Positions 33,496 to 41,333 of a stretch of 64,000 nucleotides of DNA are shown one piece after another. Below the pieces are notes generated by a model. It did not search any database. It saw nothing but the letters and a program-made list of their open reading frames with translations, and was not told the origin of the DNA. Numbering within the stretch: the stretch's first letter is position 1; each line of letters starts with the position of its first letter. A program made the position numbers and the translations under genes. The DNA is from Oscillospiraceae bacterium (GTDB lineage Bacteria > Bacillota > Clostridia > Oscillospirales > Ruminococcaceae). The stretch lies in contig CAAGBS010000031.1 of assembly GCA_900768125.1 (NCBI GenBank), positions 21,762 through 85,761 on the forward strand, in the 5' to 3' direction.

Positions 33496-34950
33496 TTACG
33501 GAGTAACGATTGCCGGATACTTATCGTTAACGTAGGTGTAGAAGTTTGCGAGAGCCTCGTCCTTGGAGATCTTGCCGGTGAAGTAGTCGAGCATGTACTC
33601 AGGGAGCTTCTCGGAGAGCAGCTGGTCGTACTGGGTCTTGTTCTCGAACTTGATGTTCTTAGCAAGCTCAACGAAGATTGCAGTATCGTTCTGACCGCCG
33701 AGGAATGCATTACCATAGTTCGGATCCTCAGCAAACTTCTGGTTTACGTTGGTGTTGTTGGTGAACTGGTTCTCGTTCTCAACGAGCTTGGTGCAGATGT
33801 CCTCGTTAGCGGTGAATGCGTTGAATACATCAGCGAGCATCTCGGGGTTATCAGAGCCCTCTGCTGCGAGCAGCCATGTGCCGCCCCAGAAGTAAGCCTG
33901 CGGACCCTGAATGATAGCCCAGTCGCCGGGGCAGCCCTTATCGGGATCCTGTGCGTTGCCCATGGAGAAGTTGTAGTACCAAGCAGGACCAAAGAAGCAC
34001 ATTGTCTTGCCGTCCTTGAACATCTGAGCATTCTTCTCATCGGACCAAACGCCGCCGGTCAGGGTGTACTCGTTCTGAACGAAGTCATAAGCCTGGTCGA
34101 TCCACTGGTTGAATACATCATCAATAACGAGGTTGTTGTCAGCGTCTACCCAAGCGGAAGAAGCATTGTTGGAGAATGTTCTGAAGGTCTCAACGTAGGA
34201 ACCGGTCATGTAGTAACCCTTTTCCTTAGCAGACTTAGCTACTTCGTTGAACTTTGTCCAGTCAGAGAGCTTATCCTGAACCTCAGCGGGGTCGGAAGTA
34301 CCGAGAACGTCCTCAGCGATGGAGCGTCTGTAGATCAGGGCAGCAGGGCAGCACTGGAAAGAAACGCCCTTGAGCTGACCGTTTCTTGTATCGGTAGCAG
34401 CGTCTACGGTGTACTTGTACTCAGTGTCGAGTGCGGAAACGCCAAGCTTGGAAACGTCCATTGTGTAGTCGGAGTTTACATACTTGATGATGTAGTCAGC
34501 CTCGGCAAGGAACATATCAACCTTGTCATCAGCAGCTGCGGTAGCCTGAGCCTGCAGAGCAGCATCGAGCTTATCCTGATATACGCCGTCGTCAGAAGGA
34601 TTGATCACCCAGTTAACGGTGATTCCCTCAGGAACGGTGTAGTACTTCTCGAAGAAGCCCTTGAACTCTTCATTCCAAGCGTAGATGTTGAATACCTTAC
34701 CTTCGCTCTCGCTTACGGTGATGCCGGTACCAGCAGTCTTAGCGGAATCGTCAGCTGCGGGTGTGCTGGACTCGTCAGCAGCGGGTGTGCTGGACTCGTC
34801 AGCAGCAGGTGTGCTGGAATCAGCAGCAGAGCTGTCAGCAGCAGAGCTGGAATCAGCAGGTGTGCTGGAGCTTGTTGTGTTGCTGGAGCAACCAGCAAAG
34901 GACAGAACTGCAGCAGATGCGAGCAGAGCTGCTAAAATTCTTTTCTTCAT
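33496..34950 (-). CDS. Sugar-binding lipoprotein of the ABC importer
   Basis: The 484-residue protein starts with a lipoprotein signal (LSFAGCSSN, Cys21). A low-complexity linker with three 8-residue SSTPAADE-like repeats runs to about residue 72. The solute-binding domain (family 1, MalE-like) follows, with VFNIYAWNEEFKGFFEKYY, several aromatic residues expected to stack on sugar rings, and MCFFGPAWYYNFSMGN. It captures an oligosaccharide outside the membrane and hands it to the two permeases encoded downstream. AGGAGG-like GGGAGG precedes the ATG. The upstream 600 bp hold two cre-like operators and a phased repeat array. Confidence 0.9.
   Translation of the reverse strand: MKKRILAALLASAAVLSFAGCSSNTTSSSTPADSSSAADSSAADSSTPAADESSTPAADESSTPAADDSAKTAGTGITVSESEGKVFNIYAWNEEFKGFFEKYYTVPEGITVNWVINPSDDGVYQDKLDAALQAQATAAADDKVDMFLAEADYIIKYVNSDYTMDVSKLGVSALDTEYKYTVDAATDTRNGQLKGVSFQCCPAALIYRRSIAEDVLGTSDPAEVQDKLSDWTKFNEVAKSAKEKGYYMTGSYVETFRTFSNNASSAWVDADNNLVIDDVFNQWIDQAYDFVQNEYTLTGGVWSDEKNAQMFKDGKTMCFFGPAWYYNFSMGNAQDPDKGCPGDWAIIQGPQAYFWGGTWLLAAEGSDNPEMLADVFNAFTANEDICTKLVENENQFTNNTNVNQKFAEDPNYGNAFLGGQNDTAIFVELAKNIKFENKTQYDQLLSEKLPEYMLDYFTGKISKDEALANFYTYVNDKYPAIVTP
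34754..34880 (-). repeat. In-frame 24-bp tandem repeats in the binding-protein linker
   Basis: Three near-identical 24-bp units (containing GCTGGACTCGTCAGCAGC on the plus strand) encode SSTPAADE-type repeats between the lipid anchor and the binding domain. Copy number may vary between strains. Confidence 0.75.
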
Positions 34951-35072
34951 AGATTTTTCCTCCCAAAATAGGTTTCATTCGTTCCCGAGGGAACTGATCA
35001 TTCATCAAGGTTGCCGGTAGATTTATACTCTGTCTGCAGCGTTTCAATCACCGCCTCTTGATTACATTTGTA

Positions 35073-35101
35073 AGTTTATCATAAATCATTTTATTTTTCA
35101 A
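35073..35101 (-). promoter_or_regulatory. Promoter of the sugar ABC importer
   Basis: TTGAAA (35101-35096), 17-base spacer, TAAACT (35078-35073) on the minus strand; leader of about 115 bases. Confidence 0.7.
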
Positions 35102-35135
35102 CCCCTTTTTTACATCTTTTTTCACAGAAAAAACG

Positions 35136-35149
35136 GGAAAACGTTTTCA
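35136..35149. promoter_or_regulatory. cre/LacI-type operator 1
   Basis: GGAAAACGTTTTCA matches TGWAANCGNTNWCA at 13 of 14 positions and has the palindrome GAAAACGTTTTC. It lies 35 bp upstream of the -35 box. Confidence 0.65.
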
Positions 35150-35267
35150 ATTTTTGCTTCTTGTTCATAATGACAACAGAATGAACCTGAATATCAATTT
35201 TTGATTAATTTTTCTGTTAACTTAATTTATCCGCAAGTTAATGCGGTTTTGCCGGCACATATTTCTT

Positions 35268-35321
35268 GTTGTTACTTTGTTGTTACCGGATTTGTAACCG
35301 TTTTGTAACCACTTTGTAATC
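35268..35321 (-). promoter_or_regulatory. Helically phased direct-repeat array
   Basis: Five GTTAC/GTAAC/GTAAT-type units begin at 35271, 35282, 35294, 35305 and 35316, i.e. at 11-12-bp steps. The last three are TTTGTAAYC in full (35291, 35302, 35313). On the transporter strand they read TTACAAA or TAACAA, like OmpR/PhoB-family half sites with an 11-bp period. Confidence 0.6.
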
Positions 35322-35362
35322 ATTCATTTGTGCAAATCGCCGAAAAATTCAGAAAACGGCTT

Positions 35363-35376
35363 TGTAAACGTTATCA
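35363..35376. promoter_or_regulatory. cre/LacI-type operator 2
   Basis: TGTAAACGTTATCA matches the cre consensus TGWAANCGNTNWCA at all 14 positions. Confidence 0.65.
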
Positions 35377-35516
35377 CTGTATATTTCCCGTAATTCCTAT
35401 TCTTATCCCACATACGGGGTTTCCGGCGGCTTGACCGCGAACACCTGTTTATCACATCAAATTCACACTATTTAGTCATTTTCGACAATATACCGTTTCT
35501 CCTGTTAAAAACAAAA

Positions 35517-35542
35517 ACCCCGCAGCTTTAAACTGCGGGGTG
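35517..35542 (-). terminator. Terminator of the carboxyltransferase operon
   Basis: ACCCCGCAG pairs with CTGCGGGGT around CTTTAAA; the minus strand continues TTTTTGTTTTT. Confidence 0.9.
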
Positions 35543-35555
35543 TGATATCAGACTA

Positions 35556-36959
35556 TCAGACGGGGTGAACTTTATTGGTCTTGTCTGCGTGGTCAGCGTC
35601 GATGCCGACCTGTCTGTCGCGGCGCTTCTCGAAGAACTTCGGAGCAACCTTCGGGAACATAGCGTAGGTGAGCACATCCTCAACGGAAGCGTTTTCAACG
35701 TACTGCTTGACTTCTTCCTTCATCACGTCGAACTCAGGCTTCAGCAGGTCTGCGGGACGGCAGGTGATAGGCTCCTCTGCACCGAGTATCTTCTTCTGGA
35801 ACTCGGGATCGATAGCAACGGGAGTCTTGCCGTATTCGCCCTTAACAAGCCCCTTGAACTCCTTGGTGACGGTCTTGTAGCGCTCGCCGGTGATAACGTT
35901 GAACACAGCCTGTGTGCCAACGATCTGGGAGGTAGGTGTAACGAGGGGCGGGAAGCCGGAATCCTTACGAACGCGCGGAACTTCCTGCAGAACAGCCTCA
36001 AGCTGATCAGCCTTGCCAGCCTGCTTAAGCTGGGACAGCAGGTTGGAGAGCATTCCGCCCGGAACCTGATAGATAAGCGCGTTGGTGTTGGTAGCCAGCA
36101 TGGACGGATCCAGCAGACCGTTGTCGATGTACTTCTTGCGAAGCTTCATGAAGTAGTCGCGGATCTCGTTCAGCTTAACGAGATCAAGACCGGTATCGTA
36201 CTCAGTGCCCTGGAATGTAGCCACGATGGACTCAGTCGGAGCGTGAGAAGTACCCAGCGCGAGCGGTGACATAGCAGTATCAACGCCGTCAACGCCAGCC
36301 TCGACAGCCTTGATTATGCACATGGAAGCAAGACCGGAGGTGTAGTGGGTGTGAAGCTGTATCGGGATCTTAACGGTAGCCTTCAGATCCTTAACAAGGC
36401 TTGCAGCCTCGTAAGGAGTCAGCAGAGCTGCCATATCCTTGATGCAGATGGAGTCAGCGCCGGCTTCTTCGATCTGCTTTGCGTAGTTCATGTAATACTC
36501 GTGGGTGAATACCTCGCCGAGAGTGTAGGAGATAGCCACCTGAGCGTGACCCTGCTCCTTCTTGGCTGCCTTTATTGCAGTCTCAAGGTTGCGGATATCG
36601 TTCAGAGCGTCGAAGATACGGATAATGTCGATACCGTTTGCGATGGACTTCTGTACGAAGTACTCGACCAGGTCGTCGGCGTAGTGACGATAACCCAGCA
36701 TGTTCTGACCTCTGAACAGCATCTGCAGCTTGGTGTTCGGCATTTCCTTTCTCAGGATACGCAGTCTCTCCCAGGGATCTTCGTCCAGGAAGCGAATGCA
36801 GGAATCGAAGGTCGCACCGCCCCAGCACTCAGCGGAGTAGAAGCCGATCTTGTCCATCTCGGAGAGGATAGGACGCATTTCGTCCATAGACATTCTTGTG
36901 GCAAGCAGGGACTGGTGCGCGTCACGAAGAACGGTTTCAGTTATCTTTAATTTTGCCAT
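35556..36959 (-). CDS. Oxaloacetate decarboxylase alpha / pyruvate carboxyltransferase (5S-type) subunit
   Basis: The 467-residue protein is a biotin-dependent carboxyltransferase of the OadA/PycB/transcarboxylase-5S family that moves CO2 between oxaloacetate and carboxybiotin. The barrel has TVLRDAHQSLLATRM (metal-binding Asp), ECWGGATFDSCIRFL, FDALNDIRN, IKDMAALLTPYEA (carboxylated-Lys region) and QLHTHYTSGLA (metal-binding His). It ends with the helical PYC_OADA domain and has no biotinyl domain of its own; a separate carrier is encoded just upstream. The oxaloacetate decarboxylase membrane subunit (OadB) is absent from the window. Third gene of the operon. Confidence 0.92.
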   Translation of the reverse strand: MAKLKITETVLRDAHQSLLATRMSMDEMRPILSEMDKIGFYSAECWGGATFDSCIRFLDEDPWERLRILRKEMPNTKLQMLFRGQNMLGYRHYADDLVEYFVQKSIANGIDIIRIFDALNDIRNLETAIKAAKKEQGHAQVAISYTLGEVFTHEYYMNYAKQIEEAGADSICIKDMAALLTPYEAASLVKDLKATVKIPIQLHTHYTSGLASMCIIKAVEAGVDGVDTAMSPLALGTSHAPTESIVATFQGTEYDTGLDLVKLNEIRDYFMKLRKKYIDNGLLDPSMLATNTNALIYQVPGGMLSNLLSQLKQAGKADQLEAVLQEVPRVRKDSGFPPLVTPTSQIVGTQAVFNVITGERYKTVTKEFKGLVKGEYGKTPVAIDPEFQKKILGAEEPITCRPADLLKPEFDVMKEEVKQYVENASVEDVLTYAMFPKVAPKFFEKRRDRQVGIDADHADKTNKVHPV

Positions 36960-36977
36960 TTCTGTTCTCCTTAATAA

Positions 36978-37340
36978 TTACGCGTTCAGGGTAGCAACAA
37001 CAGCGCCGGTCTCAACAGCGTCGCCCTTGTTTACGTTAATGGAAGCAACTACGCCGTCTCTGTCGGAAACGATATCGTTCTCCATCTTCATAGCCTCGAG
37101 AACTGCGATAACAGTGCCGTTGGAAACCTTATCGCCTACCTTGACCTTAACGTCAACGATAGTGCCGTTCATCGGAGCGTTTACGGAAGCGTTGCCCTGT
37201 GCGCCTGCGGGAGCAGCCTTCTTAGCGGGAGCAGCCTTCTTGGGAGCGGGAGCAGCAGCAACAGGAGCTGCGGAGCCGTCAGTCTCGTCAACAGTTACAT
37301 CGTATGCATTGCCGTTTACTGTGATGGTGTATCTTTTCAT
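36978..37340 (-). CDS. Biotin/lipoyl carrier protein (BCCP-type)
   Basis: The 120-residue biotin carrier has an N-terminal strand region (KRYTITVNGNAYDVTV), a flexible Ala/Pro/Lys linker (about residues 25-48) and a biotinyl domain with the VLEAMKMEND motif, whose second Lys-containing position (Met-Lys-Met) is biotinylated. It swings carboxybiotin between the two carboxyltransferase subunits encoded on either side. It lies 25 bases from the upstream gene and 18 from the downstream gene, so one operon is clear. Confidence 0.94.
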   Translation of the reverse strand: MKRYTITVNGNAYDVTVDETDGSAAPVAAAPAPKKAAPAKKAAPAGAQGNASVNAPMNGTIVDVKVKVGDKVSNGTVIAVLEAMKMENDIVSDRDGVVASINVNKGDAVETGAVVATLNA

Positions 37341-37365
37341 GTCAAAAAACCTCTCTATGTTTTAA

Positions 37366-38691
37366 TTAAAATACGAAATTAACGTGCTTTCTGGTCGGAG
37401 CGACTACTCTCTTGCTGGAGCAGAGGTCAACAGCGGAAGCAACCGCCTGCTTGGTGTCCTCAGCAGCGATAACGCCGTCGATCATGCCAAGGGAAGCAGC
37501 CTTGAACGGAGTGGTGTCAGCCTCTTCGCCCATGAATGCCTTTACAGCCTCAGGGTTCATCGGAGCGATGGCAGCCTTTTCCCATGCGTAGGAGATATCA
37601 GCGCTGTCGAATGCAGCGTAAGCGGCGCCGTAAGCCTTTCCGGTGATGAGGTTGATCTTGGTGGTGGTAGCGGAAGCGTAAACCTGAGCAAGCTTAGCCG
37701 CGTCGCGTACAGAACCAGCCAGTTCAGCAGCGCAGGAAGCCTCGAAGCCCTCGGTGTTCACTGCGGTGACTACCGGGATAGAGAATACGTCAGCAAGCTG
37801 AACGAATCTTGCGATCTTAGCGCAGTCAGCGGCGGTGAGCTTTGCAGCCTTGTCGGTCGCAACGAAAGCAACGGTAGCCCAGTTAACGCTTGCGAATGCG
37901 GTGTAAGCTGCGGTGCCGAACTCAGCGCCAAGCTCCACTACGGAGTTCTTGTCGGCGAGAGCAGCAACGAGGTCAGCGCCCTTCATGTTAGCGGAAACTG
38001 CTGCGTCGTTCTCAGCAAAATCGTCATTTCCTGCGAGGGAAATATTGTTTGCGGGGAGGATAGCGGCCAGCTTCTTAGCCTTTGCGATAGCGTCAGCGTC
38101 GTCCTTTGCGAGGATATCTGCAACGCCGGACTTAGCCGCGTTTGCAGCCTTGCCTGCGCCCTCAAGCTTTCCATCGGGTGCGTTGAACGGAGCGTTCAGG
38201 AACAGTTCAGCCTTCTCGGTCATGATGGTAACGTCAGCCATAGAAGCGATAACTGCCGCAGCACCTGCGCATACGCCTGTGATGACCGCAATCTGCGGAA
38301 CCACGCCGGAGATCGCAGCGGAAGCCTTGATGATATCGCCGTAGTCAGCGAGGACTTCCATACCCTCGTTGATATCGCCGCCCTTGCTGTCGAAAACTGC
38401 GACAACGGGAGCGCCGTTCTTTGCAGCCAGTTCGTACAGCTTCTTGATCTTGAGCGCCGCGCTCTTGTCTACTGCGCCGCCCTTAACGGATACGTCCTGC
38501 GCGTATGCATACACAGCCGCGCCGTTAACGGAGCCGTAGCCTGCCACAACGCTGCCTACAGCACCGTCGGCGGACAGGAACTTGTCAAGCTCTGTAAAGC
38601 TGTCCTCATCGAAGAGGGCAGTCAGTTTCTTTCTTGCGTCGCTGTCTGGAACGTTCTGTTCCATCTCAGCCAGTGTCTTTGAAAACGCCAT
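37366..38691 (-). CDS. Acyl-CoA-type carboxyltransferase subunit (12S-like), short variant
   Basis: This crotonase-fold carboxyltransferase resembles MmdA/PccB and transcarboxylase 12S. Conserved stretches are AYAQDVSVKGGAVDKSAALK, VFDSKGGDINEGMEVLADYG (family: DSGGARIQEGV), ISGVVPQIAVITGVCAGAAA and, in the second half, ARFVQLADVFSIPVVT with YASATTTKINLITGKAYGAA. At 441 residues it is about 70 shorter than the family norm, and several normally invariant residues differ. Its acceptor could be propionyl/methylmalonyl-CoA, but the sequence cannot settle this. First gene of the operon, with a strong promoter. Confidence 0.85.
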   Translation of the reverse strand: MAFSKTLAEMEQNVPDSDARKKLTALFDEDSFTELDKFLSADGAVGSVVAGYGSVNGAAVYAYAQDVSVKGGAVDKSAALKIKKLYELAAKNGAPVVAVFDSKGGDINEGMEVLADYGDIIKASAAISGVVPQIAVITGVCAGAAAVIASMADVTIMTEKAELFLNAPFNAPDGKLEGAGKAANAAKSGVADILAKDDADAIAKAKKLAAILPANNISLAGNDDFAENDAAVSANMKGADLVAALADKNSVVELGAEFGTAAYTAFASVNWATVAFVATDKAAKLTAADCAKIARFVQLADVFSIPVVTAVNTEGFEASCAAELAGSVRDAAKLAQVYASATTTKINLITGKAYGAAYAAFDSADISYAWEKAAIAPMNPEAVKAFMGEEADTTPFKAASLGMIDGVIAAEDTKQAVASAVDLCSSKRVVAPTRKHVNFVF

Positions 38692-38767
38692 TTTTTCTCC
38701 TCCATACCTGCTATTGAGATCGGCTCAGGCATAGCTGCGCCGTCTTAATTAAAATTTATCCACAATA

Positions 38768-38796
38768 ATTATACTACATTGAAAATGAAATGACAA
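38768..38796 (-). promoter_or_regulatory. Promoter of the carboxyltransferase operon
   Basis: TTGTCA (38796-38791), 17-base spacer, TATAAT (38773-38768) on the minus strand. Confidence 0.8.
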
Positions 38797-38918
38797 GTGA
38801 AAATCTGAGATTTTTGCATTTTTTATCTTATGCAATAAAACCATTGTGTTATATGGTTAAATTTTTGTCAATTTCAACAAATCTTTATATTCCGCTCATC
38901 ATTGCTTTAATGCAGCAA

Positions 38919-39668
38919 TTATTTACTTCTCCTGTTCTGACTTTTTCCGACAGAAGCGCGAAGGGAACGCAGCTCGTCCTTGGTGAGGTCGCGGTAGGCG
39001 CCGGGCTTCAGCATACCCAGCTTCACGCCGCCGATAGCTATACGGCGGAGTCTTCCGACCTCCAGTCCTACTGCGGTGCACATGCGGCGGATCTGGCGGT
39101 TCCTTCCCTCTTTTATCACGAAGCGCAGCACAGTTCTTTCGGGCGCCTCGGACAGCACCTCGACTGTACACGGCAGGGTCTTCACGCCATCGTCCAGTTC
39201 CACGCCGGACATCAGCCGGGACAGCTGGTCCTCGCTCACCATTCCGTCGATGGTGACGCGGTAGGTCTTCGGGACGTGCTTCGACGGGTGCATGATGTCG
39301 TTCGCGAACTCGCCGTCGTTCGTGAATATCAGCAGACCCTCGGAGTTGCGGTCAAGCCTGCCAACGGGGTAAACGCGCTCCGGAACGTCAGTCAGCAGGT
39401 CGGAAGCCACCTTTCTGCCCATCTCGTCCGCCATCGAAGTGACGTACCCGCGGGGCTTGTTCAGCATGATGTAGCGCTTCTCCGCGCACTCTGCCGCTAT
39501 CTCCTCGCCCTCGACGCATATCAGGTCGTTGTAGGGGTCGGCCTTGTCGCCGAGCGAACAGGGTCTTCCGTTGACGGTGACTACGCCCGCCGAGATAAGC
39601 TCCTCAGCCTTTCTGCGGGAACATCTGCCGCTGTCTGCAATGATTTTCTGGATCCTAATTTTTTCCAT
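38919..39668 (-). CDS. rRNA pseudouridine synthase, RsuA/RluB family
   Basis: The 249-residue enzyme isomerises a specific uridine in rRNA to pseudouridine. An N-terminal S4 RNA-binding domain (IRIQKIIADSGRCSRRKAEE) is followed by the catalytic motif GRLDRNSEGLLIFTNDGEFA, where Asp is the nucleophile, and by IKEGRNRQIRRMCTAVGLEV and LRRIAIGGVKLGMLKPGAYR. ATG 39668 with GAGAGGA upstream was chosen; a longer upstream frame would overlap the dacF-like gene. In Bacillus rluB also lies beside the scpAB region, consistent with RluB. It ends the sporulation-type cluster. Confidence 0.92.
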   Translation of the reverse strand: MEKIRIQKIIADSGRCSRRKAEELISAGVVTVNGRPCSLGDKADPYNDLICVEGEEIAAECAEKRYIMLNKPRGYVTSMADEMGRKVASDLLTDVPERVYPVGRLDRNSEGLLIFTNDGEFANDIMHPSKHVPKTYRVTIDGMVSEDQLSRLMSGVELDDGVKTLPCTVEVLSEAPERTVLRFVIKEGRNRQIRRMCTAVGLEVGRLRRIAIGGVKLGMLKPGAYRDLTKDELRSLRASVGKSQNRRSK

Positions 39669-39723
39669 ATTATTCCTCTCTATGTACGCCCTCGCGGGCG
39701 GATCTAGCGTATCACTACGCAAG

Positions 39724-40851
39724 TTAAACATAAATGCCAAGTCCGGATAAAATCCGGCTGAAAAATCCCGGCTCCTCCTGCGGGACTTCAACGGTGGAAT
39801 CCGCGAGAAGCGGGCAGGACTTAACCACCCTGCCGTCAAGCAGGAAGCGTATCTCGCCCAGCCTGTCCCCCTTGTTCACCGTGCCATAGACGAACCCCGG
39901 AAGATAAACCGCCCGCGTGAGCCTGCTGCGCTGTTCCGGCGTCAGCGCCAGCGCGGCTGACTCCGCCCTGACTCCCACGCTCCTGCCCGTGCCCGCAACG
40001 CTGACGCGCACGCCGCACCCGGTCTCCAGCGGGTAGGACCTCACCTGAGTGAATCCGTAGTCCAGCATTTTGGTGTGGTCGTTCCAGTCATCGCCGGCGT
40101 TCAGCGTAACTGCAATGAGCGTCACGCCGTCCCGCTCCGCCGCTGAAACGAGGCACCTCCGCGCGTTGTCGGTGAAGCCGGTCTTAACTCCGACTGCGCC
40201 GTCATAGCGCTTCAGCATCTTGTTGGAATTATAAAGCGTGCGGGAATACGGCGGGTTGCCGAACTCGACCTTTGCCGACCGGCACGACACAACTTCCCGG
40301 AACGTTTCGTCCTGCATCGCGTAAGCTGTGAGCTGCGCAAGCTCCCGGGCGGTGGTGTAGTGCCCCTCCGCGTCCAGACCGGACGGCGTAGCGAAATGCG
40401 TGTCGCAGAAACCAAGTTCCAGCGCGCGGAGATTCATCATCTCCACAAACTTCCCTATGCTTCCCGCAACCGAGACCGCAGCCGCGTTAGCCGCGTCATT
40501 CCCGGACGGCAGGAGTATCCCGTATAGCAGGTCGCGCCTTGAAACTCGGTCGCCCTCGCGCAACCCCATCGAAGTCCCCTCCACGAGTATCGCGAGCGGG
40601 TCTACGGTAAATTCGCGGTCAAGGTCGCCTGCCTCGATGGTCAGCAGCGCGGTCATTATTTTAGTCGTGCTTGCCATCGCGCGGCGCTCGTCCGCGTTCT
40701 TTTCCCAGAGCACGGTGCCTGTTTCGGCTTCAATGACTATCGCGCTGACTGCCGAAATATCCTCCGGGACTGCTCCCGCAGATGTACTGATACCGCAGGC
40801 AACGGCGGCTGCCGTCAGCAGCGCGGCGGTCATTCTCAGGGCAGTTTTCAT
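39724..40851 (-). CDS. D-alanyl-D-alanine carboxypeptidase (DacF-like penicillin-binding protein)
   Basis: The 375-residue low-molecular-weight PBP trims pentapeptides in peptidoglycan. A signal peptide (MTAALLTAAAVACGISTSAG) precedes the peptidase S11 domain with the SxxK motif in MASTTKIMTAL, SGN in PSGNDAAN and KTG in GVKTGFTDNA. A PBP5-type C-terminal beta domain and a weak terminal amphipathic segment follow. The start at ATG 40851 has an AGGAGGTG ribosome binding site. Position next to ytfJ and scpAB is the conserved site of the sporulation gene dacF. Confidence 0.93.
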   Translation of the reverse strand: MKTALRMTAALLTAAAVACGISTSAGAVPEDISAVSAIVIEAETGTVLWEKNADERRAMASTTKIMTALLTIEAGDLDREFTVDPLAILVEGTSMGLREGDRVSRRDLLYGILLPSGNDAANAAAVSVAGSIGKFVEMMNLRALELGFCDTHFATPSGLDAEGHYTTARELAQLTAYAMQDETFREVVSCRSAKVEFGNPPYSRTLYNSNKMLKRYDGAVGVKTGFTDNARRCLVSAAERDGVTLIAVTLNAGDDWNDHTKMLDYGFTQVRSYPLETGCGVRVSVAGTGRSVGVRAESAALALTPEQRSRLTRAVYLPGFVYGTVNKGDRLGEIRFLLDGRVVKSCPLLADSTVEVPQEEPGFFSRILSGLGIYV

Positions 40852-40907
40852 ATCTGCACCTCCTGATGTAATTATTTCCATCATAGGTTGTGCAGAAATC
40901 CGGGGTT

Positions 40908-41303
40908 TTATTCAGCTTCGTCCTCGGGCTGTTTCTTTTTCTTTTCCACCAGGTCCTTTATCTTTCCGATAACGCCGGGGATAGCCTCGACAACGCCCTC
41001 CAGCGGGCTGGTCTTCCCTGCCTCGCCGAGTTCGAGAAGCTCCACATCGCCGTCGTTCTTGATGACAATGAAAGCCTGCGGCTTGACTGTAACTCCAGCG
41101 CCGGAGCCGCCCGCGAACTTTTCAGCCGCCTGCGTGGGCAGGTCGCTGCCTCCGGAAGCGAAACCGAAGGACACCTTGGAGATGGGGATTATAGTGGTGC
41201 CGTTGGGTGCGGAGATGGGGTCGCCGATGATGGTGTTCACATCGACCATCTCGCGGATCTTCTCCATTGATACGCCTAAAATTCCTTCAAGAGCATTTGA
41301 CAT
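40908..41303 (-). CDS. ytfJ: YtfJ/GerW-family sporulation protein
   Basis: The 131-residue protein matches the YtfJ family, needed for spore germination functions in Bacillus: LEGILGVSMEKIREMVDVNT, DPISAPNGTTIIPISKVSFG, a GGSGAGVTVKPQAFIVI core and a charged tail. The protein is predicted soluble. Its presence supports a spore-forming ancestry or ability. It is flanked by DUF2953 and dacF genes in the standard order. Confidence 0.92.
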   Translation of the reverse strand: MSNALEGILGVSMEKIREMVDVNTIIGDPISAPNGTTIIPISKVSFGFASGGSDLPTQAAEKFAGGSGAGVTVKPQAFIVIKNDGDVELLELGEAGKTSPLEGVVEAIPGVIGKIKDLVEKKKKQPEDEAE

Positions 41304-41333
41304 GATAAAACTCCTTTCAGTTCTATAAAAATG

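Larger units (their letters stand above)
34951..35516. other. Long regulatory intergenic region upstream of the sugar importer
   Basis: About 600 bp without a gene. It holds the promoter, two cre-like operators and the phased array. From 35377 to 35507 nothing further is recognised. Confidence 0.7.

Noticed and set aside
33487..34935. 482-codon frame opposite the sugar-binding lipoprotein gene
   Set aside because: Antisense to a strongly supported lipoprotein; its repetitive sequence mirrors the 24-bp repeats of the real gene.
35266..35369. GTTAC/TTTGTAACC units as a CRISPR array
   Set aside because: Units are 5-9 bp at 11-12-bp steps with no spacers; they fit a protein-binding array instead.
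37384..38682. 432-codon frame opposite the carboxyltransferase gene
   Set aside because: Shadow frame with Ser/Cys/Val-rich sequence and no family signal.
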